Positions 24,087-32,785 of a stretch of DNA of 64,000 nt are shown here, one piece after another. The notes under the pieces were generated by a model. The model did not search any database. It was given only the letters and a program-made list of their open reading frames with translations, and was not told the origin of the DNA. Origin of the DNA: Sporosarcina sp. ANT_H38. GTDB lineage: Bacteria; Bacillota; Bacilli; Bacillales_A; Planococcaceae. Within the stretch, counting starts at the first letter, position 1. The number at the start of each line of letters is the position of its first letter. The stretch lies in contig NZ_VOBC01000001.1 of NCBI RefSeq assembly GCF_008369195.1, forward strand, positions 186,001 through 250,000. The letters run 5' to 3'. Made by a program: the position numbers and the translations under genes.

Positions 24087-25280
24087 TCAATGGACAGCAC
24101 ACATAAGAGACGATACACCTGACTCAATCGCTGCTTTACTTACCGCAATGGTGACGGCTTTTACAACTCTTTCATCAAAAGGATCAGGAACAATATAGTC
24201 ATCGCGTAACTCGGATTCATGGATTAATGATGCAATGGCATAAGTTGCAGCTAGTTTCATGCTTTCATTTATTTCGGTTGCTCGGACATCCAGTGCACCT
24301 CGGAAAATACCAGGAAATGCAAGCACATTATTAACTTGATTTGGGTAATCAGATCTGCCGGTCGCAATAATACGAACTCCATAAGCTTTCGCTAAAGCGG
24401 GCGCGATTTCGGGGTCTGGGTTGGCCAAAGCAAAGACAATCGGGTCACTGCTCATACAGTCGATAAGCTCCATCGTCAATAGATTAGCAAAGGAAACACC
24501 GATGAATACGTCAGCATCAGTCATGGCATTTTGTAATGAGCCTGTCAAGCCATCGGGATTTGTAATTTCAGCAATTTCATCTTTAGTTGGATTCATGCCA
24601 TTTGGGCGACCTTTGTAAATGATGCCTTTTGAATCACAGATAATAATCTGCTCAAATCCAATATTCTTCAGATGTTTCACTATTGCAATTCCGGCAGCAC
24701 CAGCGCCATTCACAGCTATTTTAACCGTCTCTTTATTTTTATTAACTACTTTTAGGGCATTCAACAAACCTGCGCCCACAACGATAGCAGTACCATGCTG
24801 ATCATCATGAAACACAGGGATATCGCACTCTTCACGTAGCCTTTTTTCAATTTCAAAACAGCGAGGGGCAGAAATGTCTTCCAAATTGATGCCGCCAAAC
24901 GTCGGACTGATCGCTTTGATAGTTTGCACAATGATATCAACATCTTTAGTGCCCAGACAGATTGGAAACGAATCGATATTTGCGTATCTTTTTAAAAGCA
25001 TCGCTTTCCCTTCCATTACTGGAAGAGCTGCTTCGGGTCCTATATCACCTAAACCTAATACGGCGGTTCCATCAGTTATAACAGCCACTAAATTCCCCTT
25101 GATTGTATAATCGTATACCGAATAGGGATTTTTTGCGATTTCTAAACATGGATCTGCTACACCTGGAGAATATGCAAGGCTAAGATCCACTCTGTTTTCA
25201 AGTGGAACCTTAGAGACAGTTTCCATTTTTCCAGTATGAATTCGATGCATTTCTAAAGAAGATTGATAACGACTCGTCAT
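24087..25280 (-). CDS. NAD(P)-dependent malic enzyme
   Basis: 397 residues on the minus strand. RVDLSLAYSPGVADPCLEI, DGTAVLGLGDIGPEAALPVM, CFEIEKRLREECDIPVFHDD with QHGT, and the Rossmann motif VNGAGAAGIAIVKHL are the hallmarks of short bacterial malic enzymes such as YtsJ. It decarboxylates malate to pyruvate and makes reduced cofactor. The Lys and Asp residues for metal and malate binding are retained. Cofactor preference cannot be read reliably. It is a single-gene unit, convergent with the DUF421 gene. Confidence 0.93.
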   Translation of the reverse strand: MTSRYQSSLEMHRIHTGKMETVSKVPLENRVDLSLAYSPGVADPCLEIAKNPYSVYDYTIKGNLVAVITDGTAVLGLGDIGPEAALPVMEGKAMLLKRYANIDSFPICLGTKDVDIIVQTIKAISPTFGGINLEDISAPRCFEIEKRLREECDIPVFHDDQHGTAIVVGAGLLNALKVVNKNKETVKIAVNGAGAAGIAIVKHLKNIGFEQIIICDSKGIIYKGRPNGMNPTKDEIAEITNPDGLTGSLQNAMTDADVFIGVSFANLLTMELIDCMSSDPIVFALANPDPEIAPALAKAYGVRIIATGRSDYPNQVNNVLAFPGIFRGALDVRATEINESMKLAATYAIASLIHESELRDDYIVPDPFDERVVKAVTIAVSKAAIESGVSSLMCAVH

Positions 25281-25424
25281 TAAACATACCCCATTCCGTT
25301 CTAAATTTTTAACTGTTGTTATAAATTTTTACCATGAACTCAAAAAAAATACAAGTCCGAAAATTCTACACAATTAGAAAATTTAGAAAATGAAGCGTTT
25401 ACATTAGCATTGTTACAATGTTTA

Positions 25425-25454
25425 TGATTAATATATATTTTTTGATATTAATCA
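25425..25454. promoter_or_regulatory. Perfect 10-bp inverted repeat, possible operator
   Basis: TGATTAATAT (25425-25434) and ATATTAATCA (25445-25454) form a perfect palindrome with a 10-base spacer, in the 360-base gap between the divergent malic enzyme and YczE-like genes. The lack of GC and of a T-run argues against a terminator. The protein that might bind is unknown. Confidence 0.4.
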
Positions 25455-25642
25455 TTAACGCGCTCAAATTAATAAATTTACTAGACTTCAATAAATTTGG
25501 AAATAGAGTGAGGAGAGGATGAAAAAATAAATTACATGCATTTAATCAGTTTAGATATGTTACATTAAATATGTGTGATGGAAGAATTACAGATGAAGTA
25601 TGCATAAGAAATTAAGCGCTAATGAAAGAAGATGGTTGTTAT

Positions 25643-26263
25643 ATGAAAAACACCTTAATCATCAGTATGTTTTATTTAGTTGGGTTATTGTTCTTGGCAC
25701 TAGGGATAAGTATGATGATTTTATCTAACTTGGGAGCTGGTCCTTGGGATGCAATGTATGTAGCACTTTCTGAGAGTGTTGGATTGACTGTCGGGAGCTG
25801 GGTTTTTATCGTTGGTGTGCTCTTGATAATCATAAACAGTCTATTGTTGAAAGGAACACCGGATTTTCTTGCCATCATAACAATAGTACTTATCGGTGCT
25901 TTAATAGACTTCTGGTTACTTGGCGTATTTCCGGATTTTACGGCAACGGAAATAGGAATGCGAATCTTCATGCTAATAGCGGGGATTCTGATTATCGGAC
26001 TAGGGATCTCTTTGTACCTACAGTCGAGTTTTGCCAGAAATCCAGTCGATAATTTGATGATGACATTACAATCATTGACGGGGAAAAGTTTAGCTGTTAC
26101 CAAAACTGTGATGGAAGTATCTATCCTGGTGCTTGCTTTTTTCATAGGAGGTCCAATTGGCATTGGAACGATAATCGTTACTTTTGCTATCGGTCCACTC
26201 ATTCAGATGTTCTATCCACCTGTTACGAAATTCAAAAATCGGATTTGTCGCGTAAAAGTATAA
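25643..26263 (+). CDS. YczE/YyaS-type membrane protein
   Basis: About 206 residues from ATG 25643 (an in-frame ATG at 25622 has no site either). Five hydrophobic segments are seen, with ILSNLGAGPWDAMYVALSES near the first and RNPVDNLMMTLQSLTGKS before the fourth. Both motifs are typical of the YczE family, in which B. subtilis YczE affects surfactin production. Its biochemical role is unknown. It is monocistronic between an operator-like palindrome and a perfect terminator. Confidence 0.85.
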   Translation: MKNTLIISMFYLVGLLFLALGISMMILSNLGAGPWDAMYVALSESVGLTVGSWVFIVGVLLIIINSLLLKGTPDFLAIITIVLIGALIDFWLLGVFPDFTATEIGMRIFMLIAGILIIGLGISLYLQSSFARNPVDNLMMTLQSLTGKSLAVTKTVMEVSILVLAFFIGGPIGIGTIIVTFAIGPLIQMFYPPVTKFKNRICRVKV

Positions 26264-26276
26264 CTTGCAAATACCT

Positions 26277-26314
26277 AAGAAACGTACATCCATTAATACG
26301 GATGTACGTTTCTT
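26277..26314 (+). terminator. Perfect intrinsic terminator after the YczE-like gene
   Basis: AAGAAACGTACATCC pairs perfectly with GGATGTACGTTTCTT around an 8-base loop, followed by TATATA. Confidence 0.82.
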
Positions 26315-26329
26315 TATATATGTTGTAGT

Positions 26330-26803
26330 ACGTCTGTTGATTAACTAAAATTAACGAGCAAATTATTAACCTCAGGCACTCTATGTACAGTTACCGTTGG
26401 ATCGCATGGGACTGAACAGCTACTACACCATTATCGAGATTTCTTGCTGCATAGTGATGCGACTTTGTCGCATCACTATGCAGTTTTTTCAATATTCGTA
26501 TGGTAGTCTTTCGTCCATCGCTCTCCGCTAGTATAGGTACACAAAGTTCTAAAGCTACTGAGAACGAGTGAATCACAGCATTTCTATCTAGCAAGAAGCA
26601 GCCGAAGATGGAATTTTGGCTGCTGAATCCATCTTTATAGCATTTCCTTTTTGGTTTTAATTAAGTATCACTTTCTAAATAGCATTACATTGTAACTTGT
26701 ATGGTCATTACTAAAATTAGCAATGAAAGCTTTGTTAAAAGCGATAGAGTGCCCGTATTTCTTACAAGTAACTCATGAAATAAAATGGTTAATCAACAGA
26801 CGT
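26330..26803 (+). mobile_element. MITE-like element, copy B, with perfect 16-bp terminal inverted repeats
   Basis: ACGTCTGTTGATTAAC (26330-26345) and GTTAATCAACAGACGT (26788-26803) are exact inverted repeats bounding 474 bp without a gene. The interior holds a strong terminator hairpin and the sequence TTTTGGCTGCTGAATCCATC, shared with copy A. A clear target duplication is not visible. No transposase in the window matches, so it would have to move with help from elsewhere. Confidence 0.78.
26447..26489 (+). terminator. 17-bp perfect terminator hairpin inside copy B
   Basis: CTGCATAGTGATGCGAC (26447-26463) pairs without mismatch with GTCGCATCACTATGCAG (26467-26483) around TTT, followed by six T. 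It is stronger than most gene-end terminators here. Confidence 0.88.
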
Positions 26804-26828
26804 GTCATTTGTTTAACATATATAGAAA

Positions 26829-26938
26829 GCAGGCGCCAAACGCTCGGGTCACTTCAGTCTTGCTGATAAAGGCAAAGAACGCCTTTATCTTCAAGCCTTT
26901 CAGTGCCTGTCGCGTCTGGACGGCGCCTTGCGCTTTTA
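26829..26938 (+). repeat. Bacillales-type dispersed intergenic repeat, second copy
   Basis: CAGGCGCCAAACGCTCGGGT, the hairpin GATAAAGGC...GCCTTTATC, CCTTTCAGTGCCTGTCGCG and GGCGCCTTGCGCTTTT follow the same layout as 19023-19128. It lies immediately downstream of the HAD gene on the other strand. Confidence 0.65.
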
Positions 26939-26942
26939 ATAG

Positions 26943-27602
26943 TTAAATTATTTCCCATTCACGTTCTTTAGCTATAGCTTTTAATCGTGGATCTGGTCGA
27001 ACGGCAACAGGGTTCCCGACGAGTTCCAGTACAGATAAGTCGGAAAGACTATCGCCGTATGCGAAACTATTTTGCCAGTCGATCTCTTTTCCATTGAGTG
27101 CTTCTTGAATCTTTTCGTTTTTTCGTGGCCCTTGTATATGATGGATAGGTGTACGATTGTCGGTCTTTCCCTCTTTCATGGGGATCTCTGTACCGATGAT
27201 CGTATCGAACTGCAACTCCTTTGTGACGGATTGTAAAAGGGAAGTGTACGCACCTGAAACAAGCATAATATGTACATTTTCAGAAGCATGCTGTTTCAAA
27301 CGTGCAATAACTTCAGGATTAAAGCCTTCACGTACACGATCGGTTAATTCTCCGAAATAAGCATCTAATTCTTTAGAGGACATTTGTCCAAGCGCATTTA
27401 AGTACACTTGCATGGAACGTTCTTTCATTTTGGCCTCTGGAACCAGTTTCAACTTGTGGCCGATAAAAGGTGGAAGGATAGCCCGGTAAAATTGTTTGTA
27501 ATTAGGATGATAGACGGGATGGTATCTTAAATGGCTCATTAGTAGCTGAAAAGTTTCATCTGAATACAGTGTTCCATCAAAATCGAATATCGCAACTCGC
27601 AT
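26943..27602 (-). CDS. HAD superfamily (IB) phosphatase
   Basis: 219 residues on the minus strand from ATG 27602, behind AAAGGGG. The motifs are FDFDGTLYSDE (nucleophile Asp and acid Asp), MLVSGAYTSLL (motif II Ser), a Lys in GPRKNEKIQEAL, and YGDSLSDLSVLELVG (motif IV). The helical cap between motifs I and II has the size of the serine phosphatase-like HAD-IB group. The substrate is unknown. It is divergent from the RluA-type gene. Confidence 0.88.
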   Translation of the reverse strand: MRVAIFDFDGTLYSDETFQLLMSHLRYHPVYHPNYKQFYRAILPPFIGHKLKLVPEAKMKERSMQVYLNALGQMSSKELDAYFGELTDRVREGFNPEVIARLKQHASENVHIMLVSGAYTSLLQSVTKELQFDTIIGTEIPMKEGKTDNRTPIHHIQGPRKNEKIQEALNGKEIDWQNSFAYGDSLSDLSVLELVGNPVAVRPDPRLKAIAKEREWEII

Positions 27603-27716
27603 AATAATCCCCTTTTTCTTGCTTTCTGTAATTAATTCCATGTTTTAATCATACAGCGTTTGTATTGTGGAGGCAATTTGAGGATAATAAGAGTTGAGAG
27701 TGAGGAGTTTATTATT

Positions 27717-28625
27717 ATGAAAAAAAATCATAAGAATTCAGCAAGTAGAAAAGATGATATGTCCGTTTATACAGTGAAAGAACCAATGGAGTTATTACCC
27801 TTTCTATTGGAAATGATGACTAAAAGTAGCCGAAACTCAGTGAAATCTATACTGACACGTGGACAGGTTACAGTGAATGGCAAGATGGTAACGCAACATA
27901 ATCATCCACTTCAAGCTGGTCAGCGTATTGAAATCCTTAAAAATCGAGCGGCAATGAAAGAGGATACGTTAGTTGGTGTAGCTATTTTGCATGAAGATGA
28001 CGATATAATCGTTATTAACAAAGAAGCAGGTCTGCTATCAGTCGCTTCAAAAAATCCGGAAGATATGACAGCTTACAGACAGTTAATGAACTACGTAAAA
28101 GAAACGAATCCCCGAAGCCGAGTATATATCGTTCACCGTTTGGACAGAGACACGTCGGGTGTCATGTTATTTGCCAAAAATGAAGAGGTGAAAAATGCAT
28201 TACAGGCTGCATGGAATGACGTGGTGAAAGAACGTACGTATACGGCGCTTGTTGAAGGTGTTGTTAGGAAAAAAACAGGTACAATTTCCTCATGGCTTAA
28301 GGAAAGTAAAACGTTTAAAGTGTACTCAAACCCGACTGACAATGGAGGGCAACATGCTGTAACCCATTACAAAACGCTACAATCGAATAGTAATTACACT
28401 TTACTTGAGGTTCAGCTGGAAACAGGTCGTAAAAATCAGATTCGCGTTCATATGGAAGACCTTGGCCACCCAATTGTTGGCGATAAAAAATACGGATCTA
28501 GCGTTAATCCAATCAAACGAATCGGCCTTCATGCTACGGCATTGGCACTTTTACATCCGAGTACTGGAGAACTAGTCCGATTTAAGGCGGATGTACCTTC
28601 CGCACTTATTACGAAGTCAAAATGA
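27717..28625 (+). CDS. RluA family pseudouridine synthase
   Basis: 302 residues from ATG 27717, after TGAGGAG. An S4-like RNA-binding domain lies at residues about 28-85 (NSVKSILTRGQVTVNGKMV). The catalytic domain has VIVNKEAGLL-type sequence and VHRLDRDTSGVMLFAKNEE, where the Asp of HRLDRDTSG is the nucleophile. The C-terminal TGRKNQIRVHMEDLGHPIVG is also typical. It isomerises uridine in rRNA or tRNA; the exact site cannot be assigned. The MBL-fold gene follows 15 bases after the stop. Confidence 0.92.
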   Translation: MKKNHKNSASRKDDMSVYTVKEPMELLPFLLEMMTKSSRNSVKSILTRGQVTVNGKMVTQHNHPLQAGQRIEILKNRAAMKEDTLVGVAILHEDDDIIVINKEAGLLSVASKNPEDMTAYRQLMNYVKETNPRSRVYIVHRLDRDTSGVMLFAKNEEVKNALQAAWNDVVKERTYTALVEGVVRKKTGTISSWLKESKTFKVYSNPTDNGGQHAVTHYKTLQSNSNYTLLEVQLETGRKNQIRVHMEDLGHPIVGDKKYGSSVNPIKRIGLHATALALLHPSTGELVRFKADVPSALITKSK

Positions 28626-28640
28626 TCGGTTGGTGTGTTC

Positions 28641-29426
28641 ATGATAATCAAAACTTATGATGATCTTCAACAGGCAGAGATGGTGCTTTCATTTGGTAAG
28701 CAAAAAATGACCGTTTCCGTCTTTATGATAGATGGGTTATTAATTGATAGTGGTCCAGCGAAAATGAAAGCAAAACTCTTACCCTTGTTTGAACAGTGGG
28801 ATATGACAAAAGTAATCTTAACGCACCATCACGAAGATCATACGGGATTGGCATATTGGCTTCAAGAAAATAAGAAGGTCCCGATTTATATTCATGAATC
28901 TGGGATTAAAGACTGTGAAAAGCATACGAAGTTGCCTTTTTATCGTAAAGTTTTTTGGGGGGAAAGAGAACCATTCCAACCGATTAAATTGGATGACATA
29001 ATTGCAACAAATAACTACAACTGGGATGTCATTCATACACCTGGTCACGCGCATGATCATGTTGCGCTGTTTAATCAGGAAAAAGGTTGGATGTTTGGCG
29101 GTGATTTATATATACAACCGACTCCGAAAAGTTTGTTTGCATTTGAATCTGTTCCAGAAATTATCACATCATTAAGAAAAATATTGACGTATGATTTTGA
29201 AACGTATATTTGCTCCCATGCAGGGATCAAAGTTAAAGGCAGACAAGCAATTGAGAGGAAGTTAGATTATTTGGAGAGCGTACAACAAGAAGTTCAAACT
29301 CTTCATAATCATGGCATGACTCCGCATGCAATAAGAAAAAAACTATTTCCTAAAAGTCATCCGATGCACTACTTTTCCTTCTTTGAAAATTCACCAAATC
29401 ATATCGTCAACTCGATTTTGGGATAA
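28641..29426 (+). CDS. Metallo-beta-lactamase fold hydrolase
   Basis: 261 residues from ATG 28641. THHHEDHTGLAYWL is the HxHxDH zinc site. GHAHDHVALF (after TP) and CSHAGIKVKG supply further metal ligands, with FGGDLYI carrying the bridging Asp. The fold is complete, and the C-terminal helical region (RKLFPKSHPMHYFSFFEN) resembles the RNase Z/glyoxalase-like subgroup of unknown substrate. It is probably co-transcribed with the upstream pseudouridine synthase. Confidence 0.88.
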   Translation: MIIKTYDDLQQAEMVLSFGKQKMTVSVFMIDGLLIDSGPAKMKAKLLPLFEQWDMTKVILTHHHEDHTGLAYWLQENKKVPIYIHESGIKDCEKHTKLPFYRKVFWGEREPFQPIKLDDIIATNNYNWDVIHTPGHAHDHVALFNQEKGWMFGGDLYIQPTPKSLFAFESVPEIITSLRKILTYDFETYICSHAGIKVKGRQAIERKLDYLESVQQEVQTLHNHGMTPHAIRKKLFPKSHPMHYFSFFENSPNHIVNSILG

Positions 29427-29541
29427 GGTAAAGGGATATTAAGAAGTTTATTTTGAATCCGCTTATCTTATACGAGGTACAAGTACGATAACGATTAATC
29501 CTGGCGTTATGTTGAAGAAAGTGAATTTTATGAAAGTGGAA

Positions 29542-29587
29542 GAAGAGAGACGGGTAGAGGTTATTCAACTTCTATCCGTCTCTCTTC
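29542..29587 (+). terminator. Long hairpin downstream of the MBL-fold gene
   Basis: GAAGAGAGACGGGTAGA pairs with TCTATCCGTCTCTCTTC, with two G-T type positions, around AGGTTATTCAACT. The T-run is poor, but the stem is long. Confidence 0.6.
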
Positions 29588-29639
29588 GTACTTGTCTGGT
29601 TAGGTGTACGAATCTAATGATTAGTTTGATCACGCCCCT

Positions 29640-30060
29640 GGCTGCTACTTATATCGTTGCGCTATTGAATTGCTTTAGATTGAATGACTTCTATTACAAT
29701 TACCGAGATGTCTGGATGTGTAGGGATGCGACTTTGTAGCATCCCTAGGTAATCGTATGAACGTCCTTCACCCGTTGCGCTCCAAATGCATAAGTGTACA
29801 GCGTGCTGAAGCTATTTGAGACGATAGAATAGTTGGCATTTTACCTGGAGAAAAGCCGCCAAAGATGCAATTTTGGCGACTGATGCTTTCTCTATGGTTT
29901 TTTCTTATGTATTTTAAAGAAGTGTCACTTTCTATAAGGCATCACCTGATTAGATGCGTAATCTTCGCTAACAGTATGCAAGGAATACATTGTAGACCGT
30001 GCAAGAGTGCCCGAAATTGCATCTTCGGGCACTTACACTCTCTATAGAATGCCATCTATT
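29640..30060 (+). repeat. Divergent copy C of the dispersed terminator-bearing repeat
   Basis: Segments resembling copies A and B appear in the same order: ATTACAATTACCGAGATG, a hairpin TAGGGATGC/GCATCCCTA (29721-29747) nested in ATTACC/GGTAAT, GATGCAATTTTGGCGACTGA, GTGTCACTTTCTATAAGGC, and GAGTGCCCGAAATTGCATC. Clear termini are not seen. The short open frames here are not credible genes. Confidence 0.5.
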
Positions 30061-30268
30061 CTTTCCTTCCAAACAACTGCATTATTCACTTGAATATTGG
30101 GGGAACCTGACAGGCACCTATTCGCCACACTAATTTTTTCAATGAAACGGGATAAGGTAGGTGCTTTAATATGCTGTAAACGCACAAAAAGCGGGATAAG
30201 CATTTATTCCATGAGGGATCTAACACTCGTTGTAATGATTGTAGTTCCTAGTACAGGCGCATTATTAG
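30061..30268. other. Intergenic stretch without a supported gene
   Basis: This stretch, between repeat copy C and the minus-strand SDR, contains an open frame with hydrophobic pieces, but there is no ribosome binding site or recognisable family. Nothing can be supported here. Confidence 0.3.
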
Positions 30269-31252
30269 CTATTCGTTTGTTAGTTCGGTGCTCAAATTCC
30301 ATATTTTTTCAGCATTTTGACTATCGCTCGCGTATTTTGGGTAATTACTCGAACCGAAAATATTCTTCAATTGCGCAATTCCTTTTTCTTTTGTGGATGG
30401 CTGAACAATCTCTCTTTTATGGTTGATTAACTGGCCTGTAACATTGCTGAATTCATTTGAGGTGCAAATATGAAAATAGTTATCTGCCATGCCCGACGGT
30501 AAAGGATTAGTAAAATTTTGAGCCCATGCAAGCACTTTCCAAAAAGAACTTAGTTTTTTAATCGTTTCTTTTGATAATTTCACACGGTTTATCTGAAGAG
30601 CATTGACTTTAATCTCTCGGCTTTTAAATTCTTCTGCCATTTTGAATGTTAGTATCAGTAAAGCCATTTTCGAGTCTCCGTACATTTTATATACGTTATA
30701 ACGCCGTGTGTTTCGGAATTCACCACGCAAATTATCGAATTCTATTTGCCTTCCCGGATCGAAGAAGTTTTTGATATTCGTCGTGCAGGCGTTAAGGATT
30801 CTAGGGTCTTGCGATTTTTCTAGATGATCTGCTAATAAATTATTTAATAAAAACGGGCCGAATGTATTAGTAGCGAAAGACAATTCGATATGTTCGGCAC
30901 TAAGTTTATATTCTTTTTCACCGTAATTTAAGTAAGCGGCATTATGTATTAAGATGTCCAAATGAGGGTATTTGGCTTTAAATTCTGAGCAGAATTTACG
31001 AATAGAATCAAAAGAAGAAACATCCAACTCCATTAGATCTACGTTATAGTTGTTAGAAAGTTCTGTTATTTGAATTTGTACTACTTTACTAATTTCCATA
31101 TTGCGGCAAGCCATGATAACACGATATCCTTCGCTTGCAAATCGCAGAGCTGCTGCTTTACCTATCCCTGAATTTGCTCCTGTAATAATAACGATTTTAT
31201 TTTCCATGCCGATTACAAACTGCTTATCATTAATTCTCTCAGGTCTTTGCAC
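30269..31252 (-). CDS. Short-chain dehydrogenase/reductase
   Basis: 327 residues on the minus strand. GTG at 31252 has GAGGAGG 10 bases upstream; ATG at 31207 would give the compact start MENKIVIITGANSGIGK. The TGxxxGIG cofactor loop, DILIHNAAYLNYG (NAA motif), a conserved Asn and YNVYKMYGDSKMALLIL (a YxxxS/K variant where YGDSK supplies Tyr and Lys) place it with retinol dehydrogenase-like SDRs. The substrate is unknown. It stands alone between repeat-rich regions, which may hint at acquisition. Confidence 0.85.
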   Translation of the reverse strand: MQRPERINDKQFVIGMENKIVIITGANSGIGKAAALRFASEGYRVIMACRNMEISKVVQIQITELSNNYNVDLMELDVSSFDSIRKFCSEFKAKYPHLDILIHNAAYLNYGEKEYKLSAEHIELSFATNTFGPFLLNNLLADHLEKSQDPRILNACTTNIKNFFDPGRQIEFDNLRGEFRNTRRYNVYKMYGDSKMALLILTFKMAEEFKSREIKVNALQINRVKLSKETIKKLSSFWKVLAWAQNFTNPLPSGMADNYFHICTSNEFSNVTGQLINHKREIVQPSTKEKGIAQLKNIFGSSNYPKYASDSQNAEKIWNLSTELTNE

Positions 31253-31582
31253 TATGCACTATCCTCCTCGGTATAATTAAATTATACTAAATTAACTATA
31301 GTTACTATATTGATTTATTCATTAAATTATGCAAAGTGAAGAAGGGAATTTAATTTCCATGTCTGTTGATTAGTCATTTTCTTGTACAAGATTCTGATAA
31401 GGTAGGTGGAAAAGTCTTAATTTGGACTTGTAATTTCAATATTGATTGTTGCTGTGACTTCGTTAGCATATTGATGTAAAAAAATAATCCACCCTTAAGT
31501 TGAAGGCTCTAGTGCATTATTTATATTTCAACAAGTGACTGGCCCTCCCAAAGGGAATTGGCCTATTATAAGTACCGCAATG

Positions 31583-31613
31583 ATGGACAAGCTTAGTTGC
31601 GGTCTTTTTTAAC
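31583..31613 (+). terminator. Orphan terminator-like hairpin
   Basis: ACCGCAA pairs with TTGCGGT across about 15 bases, followed by CTTTTTT. No gene precedes it on the plus strand, so it may belong to an unrecognised short RNA or a remnant. Confidence 0.45.
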
Positions 31614-31915
31614 GTATCCGATATTAATTGTGATTATATCGAATATTACAATATATGTATATCTCTCAATTCAAGCTTATCAATCATCATAATAACTTAA
31701 ATCGTTATTGTTTTGAAAAACTAATACGCAAATTAGGAATAGCTTCACACGAAAAAACTGTTACAATTACAAGATTTTTTGCCGTAAGAAAGTGTTGGTG
31801 ATTGTATTTTATCGCTAACAGTTAGTTTGCTCGTTCCAAATTTCACTTAATAATTTGAAGTTTTAATCGGAGCTGATGTCCGGCATTACAATTATTTGGT
31901 TTGAATAAATGAAAA

Positions 31916-31956
31916 AATCAGGTGCTTACTAGAATTCTAGTGAGCACCTGATTTGT
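31916..31956 (-). terminator. Terminator of the CotF-like gene
   Basis: On the minus strand AAATCAGGTGCTCACTAG pairs with CTAGTAAGCACCTGATTT (one mismatch), followed by TTTTTT-like sequence. Confidence 0.8.
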
Positions 31957-31962
31957 TTTTAA

Positions 31963-32613
31963 TTATTGAAGATTGTTAGTGGGCATTCCCGGTTGGCCTT
32001 GTGAAGAGGCGAACGAATTCAATAATTGTTGCATATCTTGTGCGGCCAGTTGCGGCACCTGGTAATAATGGTGTTTGTTTTGGTAAATCGCCAGTTCGTA
32101 AGCCATTTCAATACAATTCGGTACAGAGTCAGCAAGTACGCGACGTACTACAGGGTTACATGTTTCCGTGGCAGCCATCGTTTTCATCGATGCTCCAGCC
32201 TTTGCGGAGCCTAGTAAAAAGCCCGAAATTATTTCATCCGATATGTCTGCGACGGATTGCATAGGTTTTTTCGGTTGAGACGGTTTCATGCCATAAACGA
32301 AATCATTTCCCTGTTTCATCTCATACCTTCCGGTGGGATGTGACGGATTAGCTCCAGTTTTGAAACATTCAACTGTAATATTATATTCGTCTAAAGTGAA
32401 GCGGTATTGGCGATCCAAAATATCAAGTAACTCAGGATCTTTGACATGTGTTCGTAATAGCATTGCTTGGTTCAGACCCGCGACGGTCCCGGATAATGCC
32501 TCGTGAACATCAAACAATTCATGACCGCCGTGATTCATCTGTTGTGGAACGCTACCTGTGTGCATGTTTTGGTGAGTTTGATCGTTCGATTGACCGGATG
32601 TGTTTTGCGTCAA
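31963..32613 (-). CDS. CotF-like spore coat protein
   Basis: 216 residues on the minus strand, from TTG 32613 behind AAGGAGG; an upstream ATG at 32655 lies before that site. The N-terminal 40 residues are Gln/Asn/His-rich (TLTQNTSGQSNDQTHQNMHT). The core LFDVHEALSGTVAGLNQAML and ISDEIISGFLLGSAKAGAS, with a long helical bundle, is the CotF/spore coat pattern (ferritin-like). The Pro/Gln-rich tail is low complexity. It is expected to be made late in the mother cell; the sigma factor cannot be read confidently. Confidence 0.85.
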   Translation of the reverse strand: MTQNTSGQSNDQTHQNMHTGSVPQQMNHGGHELFDVHEALSGTVAGLNQAMLLRTHVKDPELLDILDRQYRFTLDEYNITVECFKTGANPSHPTGRYEMKQGNDFVYGMKPSQPKKPMQSVADISDEIISGFLLGSAKAGASMKTMAATETCNPVVRRVLADSVPNCIEMAYELAIYQNKHHYYQVPQLAAQDMQQLLNSFASSQGQPGMPTNNLQ

Positions 32614-32785
32614 TGTATAAATTCCTCCTTCATAATTATTGATTTTCATCAACAATAGTATGGATGATTGAGCGGAATTTATTCGTGGGAATTGTGAAAT
32701 GAAAACAATCTATGCATAATCTCCTTCTAACAAAAATAGTCTTAGGTAGAGGACATTTTTGTCAATGAAAGGCAGATGATAAAGT

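Larger units (their letters stand above)
31253..31962. other. About 700 bases without a gene
   Basis: No supported coding sequence is seen on either strand. It contains a solitary piece matching the inverted end of the MITE-like family (ATGTCTGTTGATTA near 31360) and a terminator-like hairpin ACCGCAA/TTGCGGT followed by TTTTTT near 31583-31613, so a short plus-strand transcript might end there. Confidence 0.45.

Noticed and set aside
29509..29739. 76-codon plus-strand frame after the MBL-fold gene
   Set aside because: It reads across a long inverted repeat and into repeat copy C, has no good site, and looks like chance.
30097..30426. 109-codon plus-strand frame overlapping the 3' end of the SDR gene
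   Set aside because: It starts in intergenic sequence without a ribosome binding site, overlaps a convincing minus-strand gene, and has no domain. A transposase remnant was considered but no motif supports it.
30145..31410. A shared 13-mer (GATAAGGTAGGTG) on both sides of the SDR gene
   Set aside because: The similarity does not extend beyond 13 bases, so it is not convincing as a target duplication or recombination repeat.
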